DNA of 64,000 bases from Larix kaempferi (lineage: Eukaryota > Streptophyta > Pinopsida > Pinales > Pinaceae), in contig BSBM01000068.1 in assembly GCA_027924585.1 (NCBI GenBank), positions 8,724,501 through 8,788,500 of the forward strand. The letters run 5' to 3'. Position 1 is the stretch's first letter, and each line of letters begins with the position of its first letter. The notes beneath the pieces are model-generated. The model was not told the origin of the DNA and did no database searches. It saw nothing but the letters and a program-made list of their open reading frames with translations. A program made the translations under genes and the position numbers. This document shows, in pieces, positions 49,774 through 62,147 of the stretch.

Positions 49774-50757
49774 ACAGTGTTATGTTGTTGTTGATTTTTA
49801 CCAGTAGAAAAATAGCAATAATGTTTTTACATTGTTTATAACTATTATCTATTTTCAATAATGTGAGTTGGATGGAATTTCTAACTGTGTTTTTTCTTTT
49901 CAACTTGGCATTTTACTATGCTAAAATCATTATGCACTGTAGAAGATATAGTCTATATTTCTAAATAATCTTAGTATTATTTCCATGGTTTAATATCTAT
50001 GTCTAAATCTTATCTCAAATAAAAGAGACATTATTCTAATCAGGTTTATTCAATCTAAAATTGAGAGATCATTCAAATTCATCTATTAAACAATCCTTCT
50101 GTACTAGAGTATGTCACATTATTGTGAGTGAAAAAATGCAGAAATAATTCCTATTCAATCTTTTCAACATTCATTCAGAATAACTATAATTTCAATATTT
50201 CTATTCTAGTAGATAAATAAAAAGACAATTTTCTGAGATAGATAGCAGTCCAGAATTAAACCATTCAAGACAGTTAACTGATGTCTAAGGTATAATGCAA
50301 ACTTATAACAAAATGTGTACACAGTCATTCAGGAAATAGATCAACAGTAAGTTAATAAGATAACACAACTAGAACCTATTAAATGTAGAGGGGGACAAAC
50401 ACCCAAAGGATCCCGTTCCACCCAACCTTTTCCTGAAGACAACCAATGTTACTTTCCTTAGGACCCTCGAGCTTGTTCACTAAACCACCAGGACGAAGAT
50501 GCTTTGTGGAGGCAAGTACCTAAACTTTCTGCAACTCAGCAGCAATGTTTGCAACACTCAAATAAAACTTTTGCATTCAACAGTATTGAACTTTGCACTA
50601 ACCAGTATTAAACTTTGCACTAATTAGTATTGAACTTTGTAATTAATTATAGTCATCCTTGACCCCACTTGCTCAATAATTCATAAAAACTTTACAATAA
50701 CTTATAACATAATTTTTTTCTCACAACATAAAATGTTCAGATTTTGGGTATGTAACA
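49774..50757 (-). repeat. LTR-3 of family G, second part (with internal deletion)
   Basis: Continues LTR-3 after H (GTACAG.. as at 30490 in LTR-2) and ends GGTATGTAACA. About 390 bp equivalent to 31333-31721 of LTR-2 are missing. The break is filled by 2.7 copies of a 22-bp unit (50582-50640). Confidence 0.9.
50582..50640. repeat. 22-bp filler repeats at a deletion junction
   Basis: AGTATTGAACTTTGCACTAAC, AGTATTAAACTTTGCACTAAT and AGTATTGAACTTTG in tandem, where LTR-2 has only one copy of the unit followed by unrelated LTR sequence. Confidence 0.85.
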
Positions 50758-50773
50758 AACACCCCCTCTTAAG
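50758..50773 (-). promoter_or_regulatory. G4 polypurine tract
   Basis: Minus strand CTTAAGAGGGGGTGTT next to LTR-3. Confidence 0.88.
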
Positions 50774-50779
50774 TTCAAC

Positions 50780-53700
50780 ATCGTCCTTGATGTTTATTTA
50801 CTCATCATCTTCTGATCCTTCCTGGAACAGAATTTGATATGCCACCCGCATATTGCTTTCCAATTCCCAGGTTGCTTCATCTGGACTATGGTGCTTCAAT
50901 TGCACCTTTACCTATCCAATGGTGCGATTCCAAAGCAAAATTTCCCTCTTGTTGGGGATCCAATCCAGTTCCACCAGAAAATATCCTTCTGGTTCTACCT
51001 GTACATCATTCCAATTAATCACATCAGTAGAATTATGCACGTACTTTTTCAAAATAGAAATATGGAAGACATCACATACTTTAAGATTTGGTGGTAAGTC
51101 CAATTTATATGCCACTGGTCAGAAGCTAGATAGTATTTCAAAAGGTCCACAATACCTTGGTGATAACTTAGCATAGCTTCCTAATTTTAAGGAGCTCTTT
51201 TTGGGTTCTACCTTGATGAAAACATGCTCACCAACCTGAAACTCTTTCTGAGCTCTTTTGAGATCTGCATGACTTTTCTGTCTATCTTGTGCAATTTTCA
51301 GATTGCCTTGTACCTATTTCACTGTTAGTTCCATTTATTTCAATAACTCAGGTCCTAACATCAACCCGTCAACTGGATTGCTCCATGAAATAGGTGTGTC
51401 ACACTTTCTACCGTACAAAATTTCAAATGGACTGAGTTTTGTTGAAGCTTGATAATTATTATTATAAGCAAATTCAACTAAGTGCAGATAATCCTCCCAT
51501 TTACCTGGTTGATCTCTAACATACATTCTTAACATATGTTCAAGAATCTGATTTACTCTTTCTGTCTACCTACCGTTTGCGGATGAAATGATGTACTAAA
51601 ATTTAAAGTAGTTTCGAAACCTTTAAACAAAGACTTCCAGAAATTTCCCATAAATTTAGACTCTCTATTAGAAATTATGACTTTAGGAATTCCATGCATG
51701 CAAAAAATTTGTTTCATAAAAATTTTAGCAATGTTAGCAGCCTTGTAGGTGGTTTTAACAGGTATGAAATGGGTTGCTTTACTAATATTATCCACAACTA
51801 CCATTATAGAATCATTTTGCTTTTGATTTTTAGGTAAACCAGTTATAAAATCAATGTTGATTATTTCCCACTTCCAATCTGGAATTGGCAATGGCTGTAA
51901 TAACCCAGCTGGGTGTTGATGCTCAACTTTAACTTGCTGACATTCAAAGCACTTAGCTATGTATTCAGCCACTTCATTCTTCATATTCGGCTAAAGTAGT
52001 CTTTCCTTAACATTGTTATCATCTTTTGGTAACCAAGGTGTCTAGAATAAGGACTGTTACATGTATTTCATTCAAAATAAGCAACTTAACTTCAGGTACA
52101 TTAGGTACATACAGTATGTTTTTATATAGCATTAACCCTTTTTCATTCAAACTGTAATCTTTTACTAAATTTTCTGATATATTTTCAGCAACCTTTTGCT
52201 ATAATTTACTGTAATTTTTATCCAATTTTATTCCTTCTTCAAGTTGATTTTCTAAATTTGTTTTATAAGTAATGATTGTTTCCATAAAATTTAATTTTGC
52301 ATTCCTGCTCAAGGCATCAACAACTTTGTTTTCTTTAGCTTTAATGTGTTAAGTATCGAAATCATATTCGCTAAGGAAAGCTAACCATCTAGATTGCCTT
52401 GTGTTCAGATTTGGTTGATCAAATAAATATTTTAGAGCTTTATTATCTATCATTAATGAAAAATTCCTTCCAATTAGATGATGGCACCACATCTTTAATG
52501 CATGTATCATGGCAGCCAACTCTATATCACAGGTACCGTAGTTCTTTTCGTGAATTTTTAGCTTTCTAGACTCATACGCTATTACATGACTTTCTTGTGT
52601 TAAGGCTCCACCAAGACCATCATTGCATGCATCAGTGCATACAACTAAGTCCTTGTTTGGATCTACAATTTTGAGAATAGGTGTCATAGTTTATAGTTCT
52701 TTTAATTTCTTAAAAATTTCTTCACACTTTTGATCCCAAACAAATTTCTTCCCCTTTTTCTGTAAGGAGGTTATGGGATTTGTGATTCTTGAGAATCCTT
52801 CAATAAATTTCCGATAGTAACCTCTAATGCCCATGAATGACCGTACACAGGTTACATCCTTAGTGACAAGCCATTCATTAATTTCTCTTATTTTATCAGG
52901 GTCTACTGCGATTCCATCGTTGGATATCACATGCCCTAAATATTGTATTTTATCTTTGAAAAAATCACACTTGCTGAATTTAGCGTATAGTTGTTGTTCT
53001 CTTGATACTTGTAAAATTATCCGTAAGTGTTCATCATGTTCTTCTTTAGTCTTTGAATAAATTAAGATGACATCAATGAATACCACTACAAATTTATCCA
53101 AGTAATTATGTAAAACATTATTCATTAGACATTTGAAAACTACTGGAGCATTGGTTATCCCAAAAGGCATAACCACAAACTCATAGTGCCCGTAATGGGT
53201 CCTTAAAGTAGTTTTAAAGATATCTTCATCTTTAAACCTCACTTGATGATATCCAAACCTCAAGTCGATTTTAGAAAATATCGTTGCTCCGCGTACTTGA
53301 TCGAACAAATCATCTATGCGAGGCAAAGGATATCTATTTTTAATAGTCATTTTATTTAACTAATGGTAGTCTATGCATAAATGCAAGGTACCATATTTCT
53401 TTTTAACAAAGATGACAGGTGCTCCCCAAGGAGACACGCTTGGTCTTATGTAATTTTTATCAATTAACTCTTTTAACTATTATTTTTATTCGTTAAGCTC
53501 TAGGATATTCATCTGGTAAGGAGCTTTTGAGTTTGGTACCACACCCGGGTACCAGCTCAATGGTGAAGTCCAATTCTCTTTTCGGAGGTAATCCTGGAAT
53601 TTATTCTGGGAATACATCTCAAAAGTCTCTTAGAATTGGGATGTCTTAAAGTTTTTGTTTATCTTCTTTAGTTGTGTGTTCATCATTAATTACATTTAAA

Positions 53701-54270
53701 GCAGACATCTTACATCCTTTATGCACAACCCTCTTAACTTGCAAAGCAAAAATCTTCCTAACTGAAGTTTTTCTGGGAATTCCTTTTATTGTTACAGTTT
53801 CACATTTATCATTTAAGCAATTAAAGGTCTTTCCAAAACAATTTAACGTTACCCTATGCTTTTCAAGCCAATCCATTCCAATTAGAACATCGTAAGAACC
53901 TAATGGTAATACAGTCAACTTAACATGAGTCCTCAACTTATTCATCAATAATTCACAACCCTTTACATAATTAGTTACTTTCCTTTTAGTTCTGGTAGCT
54001 AATTGAACCATCGATGACTTTTCAAACTTTTCTACTTTCAGATTACAACCTTTTACTAAATCAGGTGACACATAGCTTAGACTAGCTCCTGGATCAATTA
54101 AAATAGAAATGGGTTTATATTTCAGCATACCTTCTACTTAAACCATTGAAGATTCATGATCAGCCAGTCTGTTTTTCAGGGCTGCATTGATCCTAGGCAT
54201 TTCCCTCGCTAAATCACCAACAATAGCCTCCTTTTGCACTGTATGTATGTTGTTGATGGTTCTCTTCTTC
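50780..54270 (-). pseudogene. G4 pol: protease, RT, RNase H, integrase, chromodomain (broken)
   Basis: Protease at 53646-54128 (ILIDPGASLSYVSPD; LIGMDWLEKH). RT at 52691-53600 has [16 protein letters not shown], but the catalytic box is [10 protein letters not shown] (second Asp to Val). RNase H at 52349-52690 (VCTDACNDGLGGAL; DNKALKYLFDQP). Integrase at 51335-51984: NIDFITGLP is kept, but the second acidic site is Asn (ISNRESKF) and the Glu block is shifted out of frame. The chromodomain at about 50830-51115 is the best preserved, with LPPNLKVCDVFHISILKKY then VEPEGYFLVE and NKREILLWNRTIGQ. The RNase H frame ends early near 52350. Confidence 0.92.
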
Positions 54271-54274
54271 AGTA

Positions 54275-55501
54275 GATAGTTTGATGCATAGTGAGGCTCC
54301 TGACAGTCCCAACATTTAACAAGTTCTTTTCGATCATTGTTTTTAACATAATTGTTAGGTGGACCTATGTTCCTTGCCGCTGTAAAATTTGGCTGTACAT
54401 TGCCTCTTGGATTATTTCCTTGAAATTTTCTATTAGAAGAATTATTGTTTCCAAAATTTTTATTAAATGTAAAATGCTTCTTCCTTTGTTCAAAATTATT
54501 AGGCCTCTATGCCTTCCATCTTGGTATGCTTTCACTCTTTCTGTTTTGTTCATAACAGATATTTTCCTTTCTCATGGCCTCTTCAAGGGTCTTAGGGTCA
54601 TCATACTCAATTCTTTCCTTTATATGAGAGGGTAAGTAACTCAGAAATCTTTGTACCTTGGTTTTTTCATGAGTAATGTAAGGCACATATCTCAATAAAC
54701 ATAAAACTTGTTGCTTAATTCCTTCATATTCATGGAACCCAATTTTAAATTGTATAATTCTTTAGCTTGTTCTTCAAAATATTGTTTTGACAATTTTTTT
54801 TTTTGAAAATATATTTTAAAAATGTTCTAATGTACATGTTTCACTTTTAAGCCTTTTACTCGCTTTAGATCTTGCCACTAGATGTTGGCTTTCCCAGTCA
54901 AATTATAAATTGCCATTTTAGTTTTTAACTAACTTGAATAGTTATAAATTTGGAAATATTTATTCATACCAGACAGCCATGCTTTGACTTCCTCTCCTTT
55001 TTATTTTTCTCCATTAAAACTTGGTGGTTTTATATTCTAAAACTCCCTTGAAATCTCTTCATATGGTTTGTACTTCTTCATTTTAGTATATAAATCACTT
55101 TCACTAATGTCGCTAGAATACTTGTGCTTCTTCCTGTGCGATTTAACATTAATTCCAGAAGAAGAGCTAGTTTCATAATTAGTAAGTTTTAACCTTTTAC
55201 CTTTACCTTGGTAGGACATGATTCCAGAATCAGAATTTTTTTCTATTCTTTTATCCTTATCATTATTATGGAATTTATCCAATAGGATTTGATTCAGCTC
55301 CTCTTGAGCCTTTAGAATTCGTTCATTCTCCTCCTTAATAGTTTTTATTTATGTTTTTAAATCTCTAATTGTTCTCGGTAATTCAGATGAATTATCGTTT
55401 AATACAACAAATATATTGTCTGCATTAATATGTTCTTGCTCATTATTATTTTGATCATTAGGATGGGACCTGTCCTCAGTTGACTCTTCTGGTCCTTCCA
55501 T
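54275..55501 (-). pseudogene. G4 gag pseudogene
   Basis: The ATG at 55501 matches the other units. The capsid-like part lies at about 54507-54990 (RFLSYLPSHIKERIEYDDPKT). The knuckle near 54265-54325 has lost its last Cys (CWDCQEPHYASNY). Stops and frame changes occur near 55380, 55037 and 54700. Confidence 0.87.
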
Positions 55502-55630
55502 ACCTACAAACTAAATATAAAATGTGTTGAACATAAAACAAAATTAAACAAAAATTAGTAGTTGTATTTTCTGTTTTAAATTTTAATTGCATGAGTTGAG
55601 CCACTTTCAGGCCTAGAATTTGAACGTGCA

Positions 55631-55641
55631 CTCTGATACCA
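55631..55641 (-). promoter_or_regulatory. G4 primer-binding site (tRNA-iMet)
   Basis: Minus strand TGGTATCAGAG, two bases from LTR-4, whose terminal sequence is slightly mutated (TGTAAAATCC). Confidence 0.9.
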
Positions 55642-55643
55642 CA

Positions 55644-56181
55644 TGTAAAATCCCCAAATTTCACCAAAAAATTAAAATTTTCTATGCAGTAATTAATGTT
55701 AATATTTTTTATGAGGAAAGTATGAAAATGATAACTTAGTATTTTCAATAACAGTTCAGTTATGTTTATGATGACACAGACTTAGTCACTAGCAATCGTC
55801 AGTTGTTTAAAAGTGTCAAAATGTCGTAATACTATAATCTTTTGTTATGTTGTAACTACTTCTAGTTCTATGCATCTATCTTCATTGTCTGAAAGTTCGC
55901 TTAATCAAAACATTTATCATTTTACATGTATAATCAGAATGACGTGATTCTATTGTTGTATTCATGAATATGATTTCTATTTCTTTTCTCTCTTTGGTTG
56001 AAGGGGTCCTAAGGGTGCCCCATGGCTTACTTATCTATTATCTAGCTAACACATTTACTATTCCTTTACAACACTGCAGTAAGAATATACTGTTCAAAGT
56101 TTAAAGAGTTGATAAATGAAGATATACGGGTCGTATGTCATTCTGTCTTAATGTTCTTTATGTTAAAATTTATGTCCAGGG
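55644..56181 (-). repeat. LTR-4 of family G, first part
   Basis: Matches 27759-28297 of LTR-2 up to TATGTCCAGGG, where element M begins. Confidence 0.9.
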
Positions 56182-57130
56182 TGTGAGCACCCAAATTGAC
56201 CTTAAGGTTGTGGAAAGGTCTCTTTGAGGTAACACGCAGAACCACTTAAGGAGATGTAAGCTAGCTTCTTACTCTCCTAAGAGGGATCTCTCACAAATTG
56301 ATTTAGAAAGGAAAGATATGTGAATGAAACTAGAATGGAAGTATTGTTTGGTTAAAATCTAGATGGACATCCATTGGGCAGTGGAGTTAGAACATAAAAA
56401 TATGATTATCATGACAATGCTTTGCAAAGAAAACCCATGCAAAGGCTAGATAGCTACCAGCTCACAGTCAAAGAGCTTTTGTTTAGTGATAAAGAAGAAT
56501 AGATGAATAATCCATTGATACAAAGCATATAATAATGAATTCTATGTCAACTTTAGAAGAAAATGGTTTTGGATGCTTGAAATGAAAGGAACAGAGCATA
56601 CCATCTATGAACTCTAATCCAGTACAATACTTATCCAAGCATGAAAAAGCATAATAAGATGAATTAAACAATGAAGGAAAACATTCACATGAGGAGAGGA
56701 GTAAACAGACTGTGAGACCAACAACACATGAATCTCTGATAGAAAAACTTGCTCGCCCTTGCCAGATTTTGTTTAAATGTGTCTCAGAATGCTTAACACA
56801 AAACTCACGGGTCCAACAAAAGTTTCCAACCCTTTTTCATTCTATTACATTGTCTTTATAGATCTCCTTAGCCCTCAGGCTCGAACAGTCTTAATAGAAA
56901 ATGGTTACACCATGAGTGACACCTATTCAAAATGGGCATGCCACTCCCGAGACTTAGTTACAAAAAATAGCAGAGCTGGTAAAAACCAGGCTTAATTTTT
57001 CCTTTTACAAATTTTTTGAACTCTCTACACTATGACAACATACTCCTAGAAAAACTGAATAAGATGCTTTCATGACTATTTTCTCCAGCTGGAAACCTTC
57101 ATGATCTTGGAATCGTTCATGCATGTAGCT
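56182..57130 (-). other. M: 3' flank of the reading frame, non-coding
   Basis: 949 bp after the apparent end of the frame, beginning TGTGAGCACCC in plus orientation. No recognisable domain and no similarity to 61214-62147. It may be a remnant of a 3' LTR. Confidence 0.4.
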
Positions 57131-58492
57131 TTAGCTTAGCTTTGCCATATTTCTCAATGAGATTCCATTGTTCGGTGGCTGGAAAATCTGACGTGAATAG
57201 ATCCTATACAACACCCTCATCTCTGTGTGATCTTTATAAGAATAATTATGGAGGTGTGCACCTGCTTTTCTGAACATCATACCCAACTCGAAGTATTTGG
57301 CTAACTTGTCTACCACTTTCTGTCCAGACATCAACTGGTCCATGCCTGCTAAATCTGTATAGTCCAGTTACACCCTGCCAATTTGTTCTGATATTCCTCC
57401 TAGGTGATCATAGTGGCATCTTCTTCCCAGAAAAGAGGCAACCCTTTCTTGAATAAGGTATCAAACATATCCCTGAGACCTTTCATCTATTGTGTCATAA
57501 TGTTAATTCCAGACTCAACAACCTTCACCTATTGATGCTTAAGCATCACTTTCTTTGCCTAGATGATAATGGACACCCTGTCTTTAATGCCAGTTATCTT
57601 AGCTTCATCCTGAGATAGGCCATTTAGGAACTCCACAGCATTCTCAGCATGCTCTGCAGGCTTCTTGTTCAATTTCTCATTAGCAGCTGTCATACCCTGC
57701 TTTGCCACCTTTATCACATCTTATTTGTCTAAGACAAAGTCGAGGAAGGGCCTCAATTTGTTTGCTTCAATGATGATGCTGTCCCAAATCACTTCCTTGG
57801 CCTCTTGAAGTGAATTTTGGACTGTAGCCTTCCTTTTCAATTCATCACATTCAGTCTTCATCCCCTGGTACTTGGTTTCCCAAGCCTCCTTATCCTTTTC
57901 TGCATTAGGTAGCAGAGTTTTCAAATTCTCATTCTGCTTTTTTAATCTTGTCACACTCATGTCCTCCATACTAGCTTGGGATATGGCTCCTACAAGGGAG
58001 AAATCCCCAACTTCTATGGAAGGTGTTTCCATAGTATCCATTTCTTGAATCTTATTCTACTCCTCCATTTCCTGATTCTTATCTTACTCTTTCTCCTTCA
58101 GCTTCTTCTCAAGCTCCTCAACTTGGGCCTTCAAGACCTTCTCACTTGCCACCAAATTGGACATATCTATATGCCACTTCTTTTCCTTATCTTCAAAGCT
58201 CAGCAACTTAGCCTCACAGTCTGTTAGCTTACCTTGGATCTCTTCTCTCTTTTCTTCCATCTCAACTAGCTCTGATGCCTCCACCAATTGAGTGGAGGGA
58301 ATTTTCAACTCCTGCTTCATTTGCTAGATGAGATTGTCCTTTTCATCCAACAACTTTTGTATGTTGGCTCTTTTGTATTCTTGGGTCTCAGTGGCTAACA
58401 ATGCAGTTTGGTGCTTTTTTACTTGTGCTTTCAGGGACTTAGTTTCTATCTTTTATATTCTTAGCTGATTTTGGACTTAGTCTTTATTGGCC

Positions 58493-59223
58493 TGTTGGAA
58501 TGGGATAAGTTCGCAAGAAGTGCGGAAGCCAACAGGTGCGAAAGGGTCATTCCGCGAAAGAAGGACCATTCATGGAGTTCGCGGAAGCGTAAGAATTGTT
58601 ACATTAGTTAATTTGGTCATGTGAGTTGTTTTGTAACCAAGTAGAAGCATATAAATAGAGTAGGATTGTAAGCCTAAGAGCATCAAGTTTTGAATGATAG
58701 AATATATCTTTTGGGTCTGTTTTGTATCCGCAACATGGTGTATTGACGGTTTCTGCGAGGTTCATTCCGCAGGGTTAGTGAATGAATGAAGATGTTCGGT
58801 TATGGTGTAATCTCTATCTCTGGTTTTATGTCATGATGAATGTGAATGCTTTAGAGTATCTTTGATGCGAATGTGCTATGGGTTTAAGATATATTGTTAA
58901 TATAAATAAGTAGGTTGAATATGTTGTTCTGAATGTTTGTTATCTGTTGAACACTGTGAATGACTTAATATGCAAATGATGAATTAATAGTATGTTGCGA
59001 ATGTTATAATCTTTGGTGATGTTTGTTGAAATCATATCCTCAACTTCATTGCGGAAACTTAGTTCCACCAGCCCCTTATTCATCTTGGGTGAGACTGCAC
59101 TTGCTCTACAAGTGTTGCTGGAAAGGGTTACACCTTTCCGGGCCGGTGTATAAGGGAGTTTGGGTTGGTGGTTTGTTGATGACAGTGCGAAGTGAACCCC
59201 TGTCGATAGACACTGCATCAACA
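58493..59223 (+). mobile_element. S: solo LTR inside the M reading frame
   Basis: 731 bp, TGTTGGAATGGG...CATCAACA, flanked by a perfect TGGCC duplication (58488-58492 and 59224-59228). The first 110 bp hold six variants of TTCGCGGAAG/TTCCGCGAA. A TATA box (TATAAATAG) at 58650-58658 gives plus orientation. No PBS, internal region or second LTR is present, so it is a solo LTR, probably copia-type by its ends. Confidence 0.88.
58650..58658 (+). promoter_or_regulatory. TATA box of S
   Basis: TATAAATAG about 158 bp into the LTR, downstream of the GCGGAA-rich cluster. Typical U3 promoter placement. Confidence 0.6.
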
Positions 59224-61213
59224 TGGCCTGCACTTTAGATAGATCTAAGGCAACTTTCAATAAATTGTTGTAAATGACTTCGCCAGTCTCTTTGTGCAAA
59301 TTGATCCCATCTGGCATAGGTATGTCTTCCATATTTACTTTCAACTTAGTGGCCTTATTCTTGGTTGTCAAGGAAAGACTCAGGGTGTTATGGATGAGGC
59401 TCCTACTTGCCACTAAGGATACGTCTTTCTTTGAAATATTTCTCACATATGCATATAACTTAGCCTCCCCTGAGATTGTTTCTGGACTCTCCCCATATTC
59501 CTCCAGTAACTCAGCCCTGCTTTTGATGGGTGCTGCAAACTCAGTGGATGGCTGGTTGAATTTATATTCTTCAACTTCAAAAAAAGGTACGTGGACCTTC
59601 ACCTATTTCTTATTTTTGGCCTGCCCTGCTAGTACTATCACCAATTGTTGCTCAGGATTCTCTAATTTTTTCCATTTGGAGGCTCTTTCTTCCTCACCAT
59701 CCACATCCATGGGATCACTACCCTCCAACTTGCTGGATTTCTCTAAACTGATGGTAAGGGGGACAGCTGCTGACACTGATGGGAGCATAATAGGAGAAAC
59801 AAGCACTAGTGATGTGTTTCCTTGTTCCAAAGAGGGGGAGCCTTCAGGTGTGTCTATCTCCATCTGGCCTTTGTCAGGATACTCTAACCCATTTTCCATC
59901 TCAGCCAGGTCTGTAAGTTCAAACTGCTCATAGCCCTTCATGTTACTCTCCTTGCTCCTTTATGAAATAATGTGATGAGGGTCATAATTCATGGCTACTT
60001 TGGATTGGAATCCCATGTCACTCATCATCTTCTCAATGCATGGGAGGGAAGCCTTGCTCCTGACAATGAAAGGGTCTATTGTCCATGGGAAACTGATGTC
60101 TAAGGATTTTTTTTCATCCAAGAAGGGCTCACATTCCACCTTCAATTTATGCCTTATGAATTCCAAGGTAAATATTCTGGGGGTCAGGAAAAGAGGTAAC
60201 ACATAAGGAGCATGGGAATAGCCATAGACTTTGAGTACAGTGCTATGTTTGAGCAAGAACCAGTCTTCAACTCCTTTCCCCATGGAGGCTTGCAACAAGT
60301 CTTTCATTTCTGGAAGCACCCTAGGCAGTTTCTTCTGGAAGAAAAAAAAGTAAGCCTCTGACATAAGGTCATTCATGAATCCCTTATAATATGAATACAT
60401 TTCTTTGGTGAGCTGTATCTATGGCACCTGTAGGTTCTCTTCATGTGATACCAGGAACATCTTCAATAGGTATGATTGGAATCTGAAAGTCCTTGTCTTG
60501 GGGAATTCTACTAGTTGAGAGTGGATTCTTTTAGCCAAGGCTTCGCCAAACTTAAGACATGCACACTGGGTAGGTAGGTTGGGGTCTTCTGACTCAATAG
60601 GGAAAGTACTTAAAACAAACATCAAGCTTATCAAGGGCTCAGTTTTATATTGGTCGCTATCTAACCCCAAAAACTGGGCCAACATGGTAATAATACATTT
60701 TGATTCTTCCTTAAAAGTGGTGGCTTGAGCAAGGAAGGGTACGCCTTGAAAAGAGGCATTTGGATGTAGGGAAGAATGGTAAAAAATCCATTTCAAATGA
60801 ATTGGGGAAAGCTGGTAGTGTTGGATTAGGGCTTCCTCCCTGTAGCTTTGGGATTTTTGACAAAACTCGGCTGGGATGGCCAGGGATTTTCTAATGGTGA
60901 GGGCATTTACATAGCACAAAACTCTTGACCTGGAGGCATCCATGATCGCTCTTTGACTTGGTAAGTAGTTGCAGGTGCACCATTCTACAAATTCAGGACA
61001 GCTTGGGGTTTGACTAGTTGCAAACAAGTAGAAGAAAGAGTGATAAAACCTATGAACGTTTATGCTTCGGGCCTTTAAGACCTCTAATCTCTCTCTAGCA
61101 GTCTCTATGGAGTTGTTAAGTAGCATAGTATCATAAACACCACTGTCTTTATCCTCCACCAGCTCATTTATCCTTTGGGGCTCAAAACCCAGGGGTTCCA
61201 CAGATCCATCCAT

Positions 61214-62147
61214 TTAAATACTTTAGCGGGGAGGTGGACGACCTACCTGGTTGTTTGAAAGTTGGGTTGAGCTTCTCGGCTCCTCGATTTGTCGGCTCCT
61301 ACACAGTCTGCTCCTATCGCTTTTCGATGCCAACATGACAAAATGGATCCAGATCTCTGTGCAGGTGAGCCCTTTTATATTATTAAACTTGCCATATCAT
61401 CCCTGTAGCTATGACAATGATGGATCCATGGTAGCCGTTCATCTATGCTATTTGATTTTGAACGGTAGATCTCTTTAGTATTTACCTTCACCATCCTCCG
61501 TGGCTCGCAACTCTGCTACGTGACATCTTGTAGCACCTTTGACCTGTGAAAACACTGTCAGCTGTCGATCTGGTCCCTACCTAGATATTGGCCATCCAAA
61601 TGCGTGGCCTTTTACTGGGTTCACAGATTTTCGGCCCATCGATTTCACGTACAAGTCAGATTCGCAAACTTACATCTAGCCTAATCTACACCATCGGAGA
61701 GTGCAGGGTCTTACAAAACGTTCGCACATATGAAAACTACCATTCTTCGCGCATGTCAAAAACGTGAACAACTTCTCGACCGTAGATCTGCGCCAATCGA
61801 CCGTTGATCAAGCTTTAAAATGCCCATTGGATAACACTCCCGCCCTCGCTTAAACAACCTCTAACTCTTTCTGCGAAGGATGATCGCAACCATAGATCTT
61901 CACCGCTCCTCTTCTAGACCATCCTTAGATGCCACCGAATAGCTGTAGGCCTATTTCCACCATTTCACCTCTATTTGCAATATTTCAGACCTCGGATTTG
62001 AATATTTCCTCCTCTAATTCAGAACTATCTATCTAGATGTCCACCTTAGCAATCTTAAGGGCTATTTGACTCAGACCACTGAGGTTTTCTTCATTCTCTA
62101 TAGGGATTCATCCTCCTATTTCAACCAGATCAAAAATAGTGCCAATA
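61214..62147 (-). other. M: 5' flank of the reading frame, non-coding
   Basis: 934 bp upstream of the ATG at 61213, noticeably more GC-rich than the surrounding LTR. It contains several related phrases around CGTAGATCT and GATC (near 61455, 61795 and 61900). No domain, no PBS and no LTR similarity to the other end of M. It could be leader or promoter sequence. Confidence 0.4.

Larger units (their letters stand above)
50758..55643 (-). mobile_element. G4: gypsy internal region
   Basis: 4886 bp from PPT (50758-50773) to PBS (55631-55641), with no nested insertion. Same layout as G3. It is flanked by LTR-3 and LTR-4. Confidence 0.94.
57131..61213 (-). pseudogene. M: unknown long protein (about 1,115 codons), broken
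   Basis: Not recognised. It starts at ATG 61213 (MDGSVEPLGFEPQRINEL). Fragments 61213-60419, 60400-59960, 59941-59603 and 59602-59229 share one frame, separated only by TAG, TAA and TAG. When S and one TGGCC copy (736 bp) are set aside, the frame continues unchanged into 58491-57720. Residues about 1-420 look globular and aromatic-rich (FYHSFFYLFATS; LISLMFVLSTFPIES). Residues about 480-560 are acidic and Ser/Pro-rich. From about 665 to 920 it is a long coiled coil (VEELEKKLKEKE; LKKQNENLKTLL). A frame change follows, then 57343-57131 (MDQLMSGQKVVDKLAKYF). The N-terminal layout faintly recalls gag-like proteins of plant non-autonomous elements, at low confidence. Captured host sequence is the alternative. 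Confidence 0.6.
56182..62147 (-). mobile_element. M: unclassified insertion carrying a long unknown reading frame
   Basis: About 5.97 kb of sequence inserted into LTR-4 between TCCAGGG and GCATGCTCAGG, which are contiguous in LTR-1, LTR-2 and LTR-3. The left end TGTGAGCACCC looks like an LTR terminus. The right end (..GCCAATA then CAGAG) is not a canonical LTR end. A 5-bp duplication CAGGG/CAGAG with one change is plausible. I see no LTR pair, PBS or pol. It is more GC-rich and more gene-like than its surroundings. It could be a truncated non-autonomous LTR element, or captured gene sequence moved by another transposon. Confidence 0.65.

Noticed and set aside
59274-59933. A 219-codon plus-strand frame opposite the M reading frame.
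   Set aside because: It is the complement of the M frame, with no domain, and spans the positions of M's in-frame stops. It is a shadow frame.
56182-62147. M as a Helitron.
   Set aside because: Insertion is not between A and T, and there is no TC start, CTRR end with hairpin, or Rep/helicase coding.
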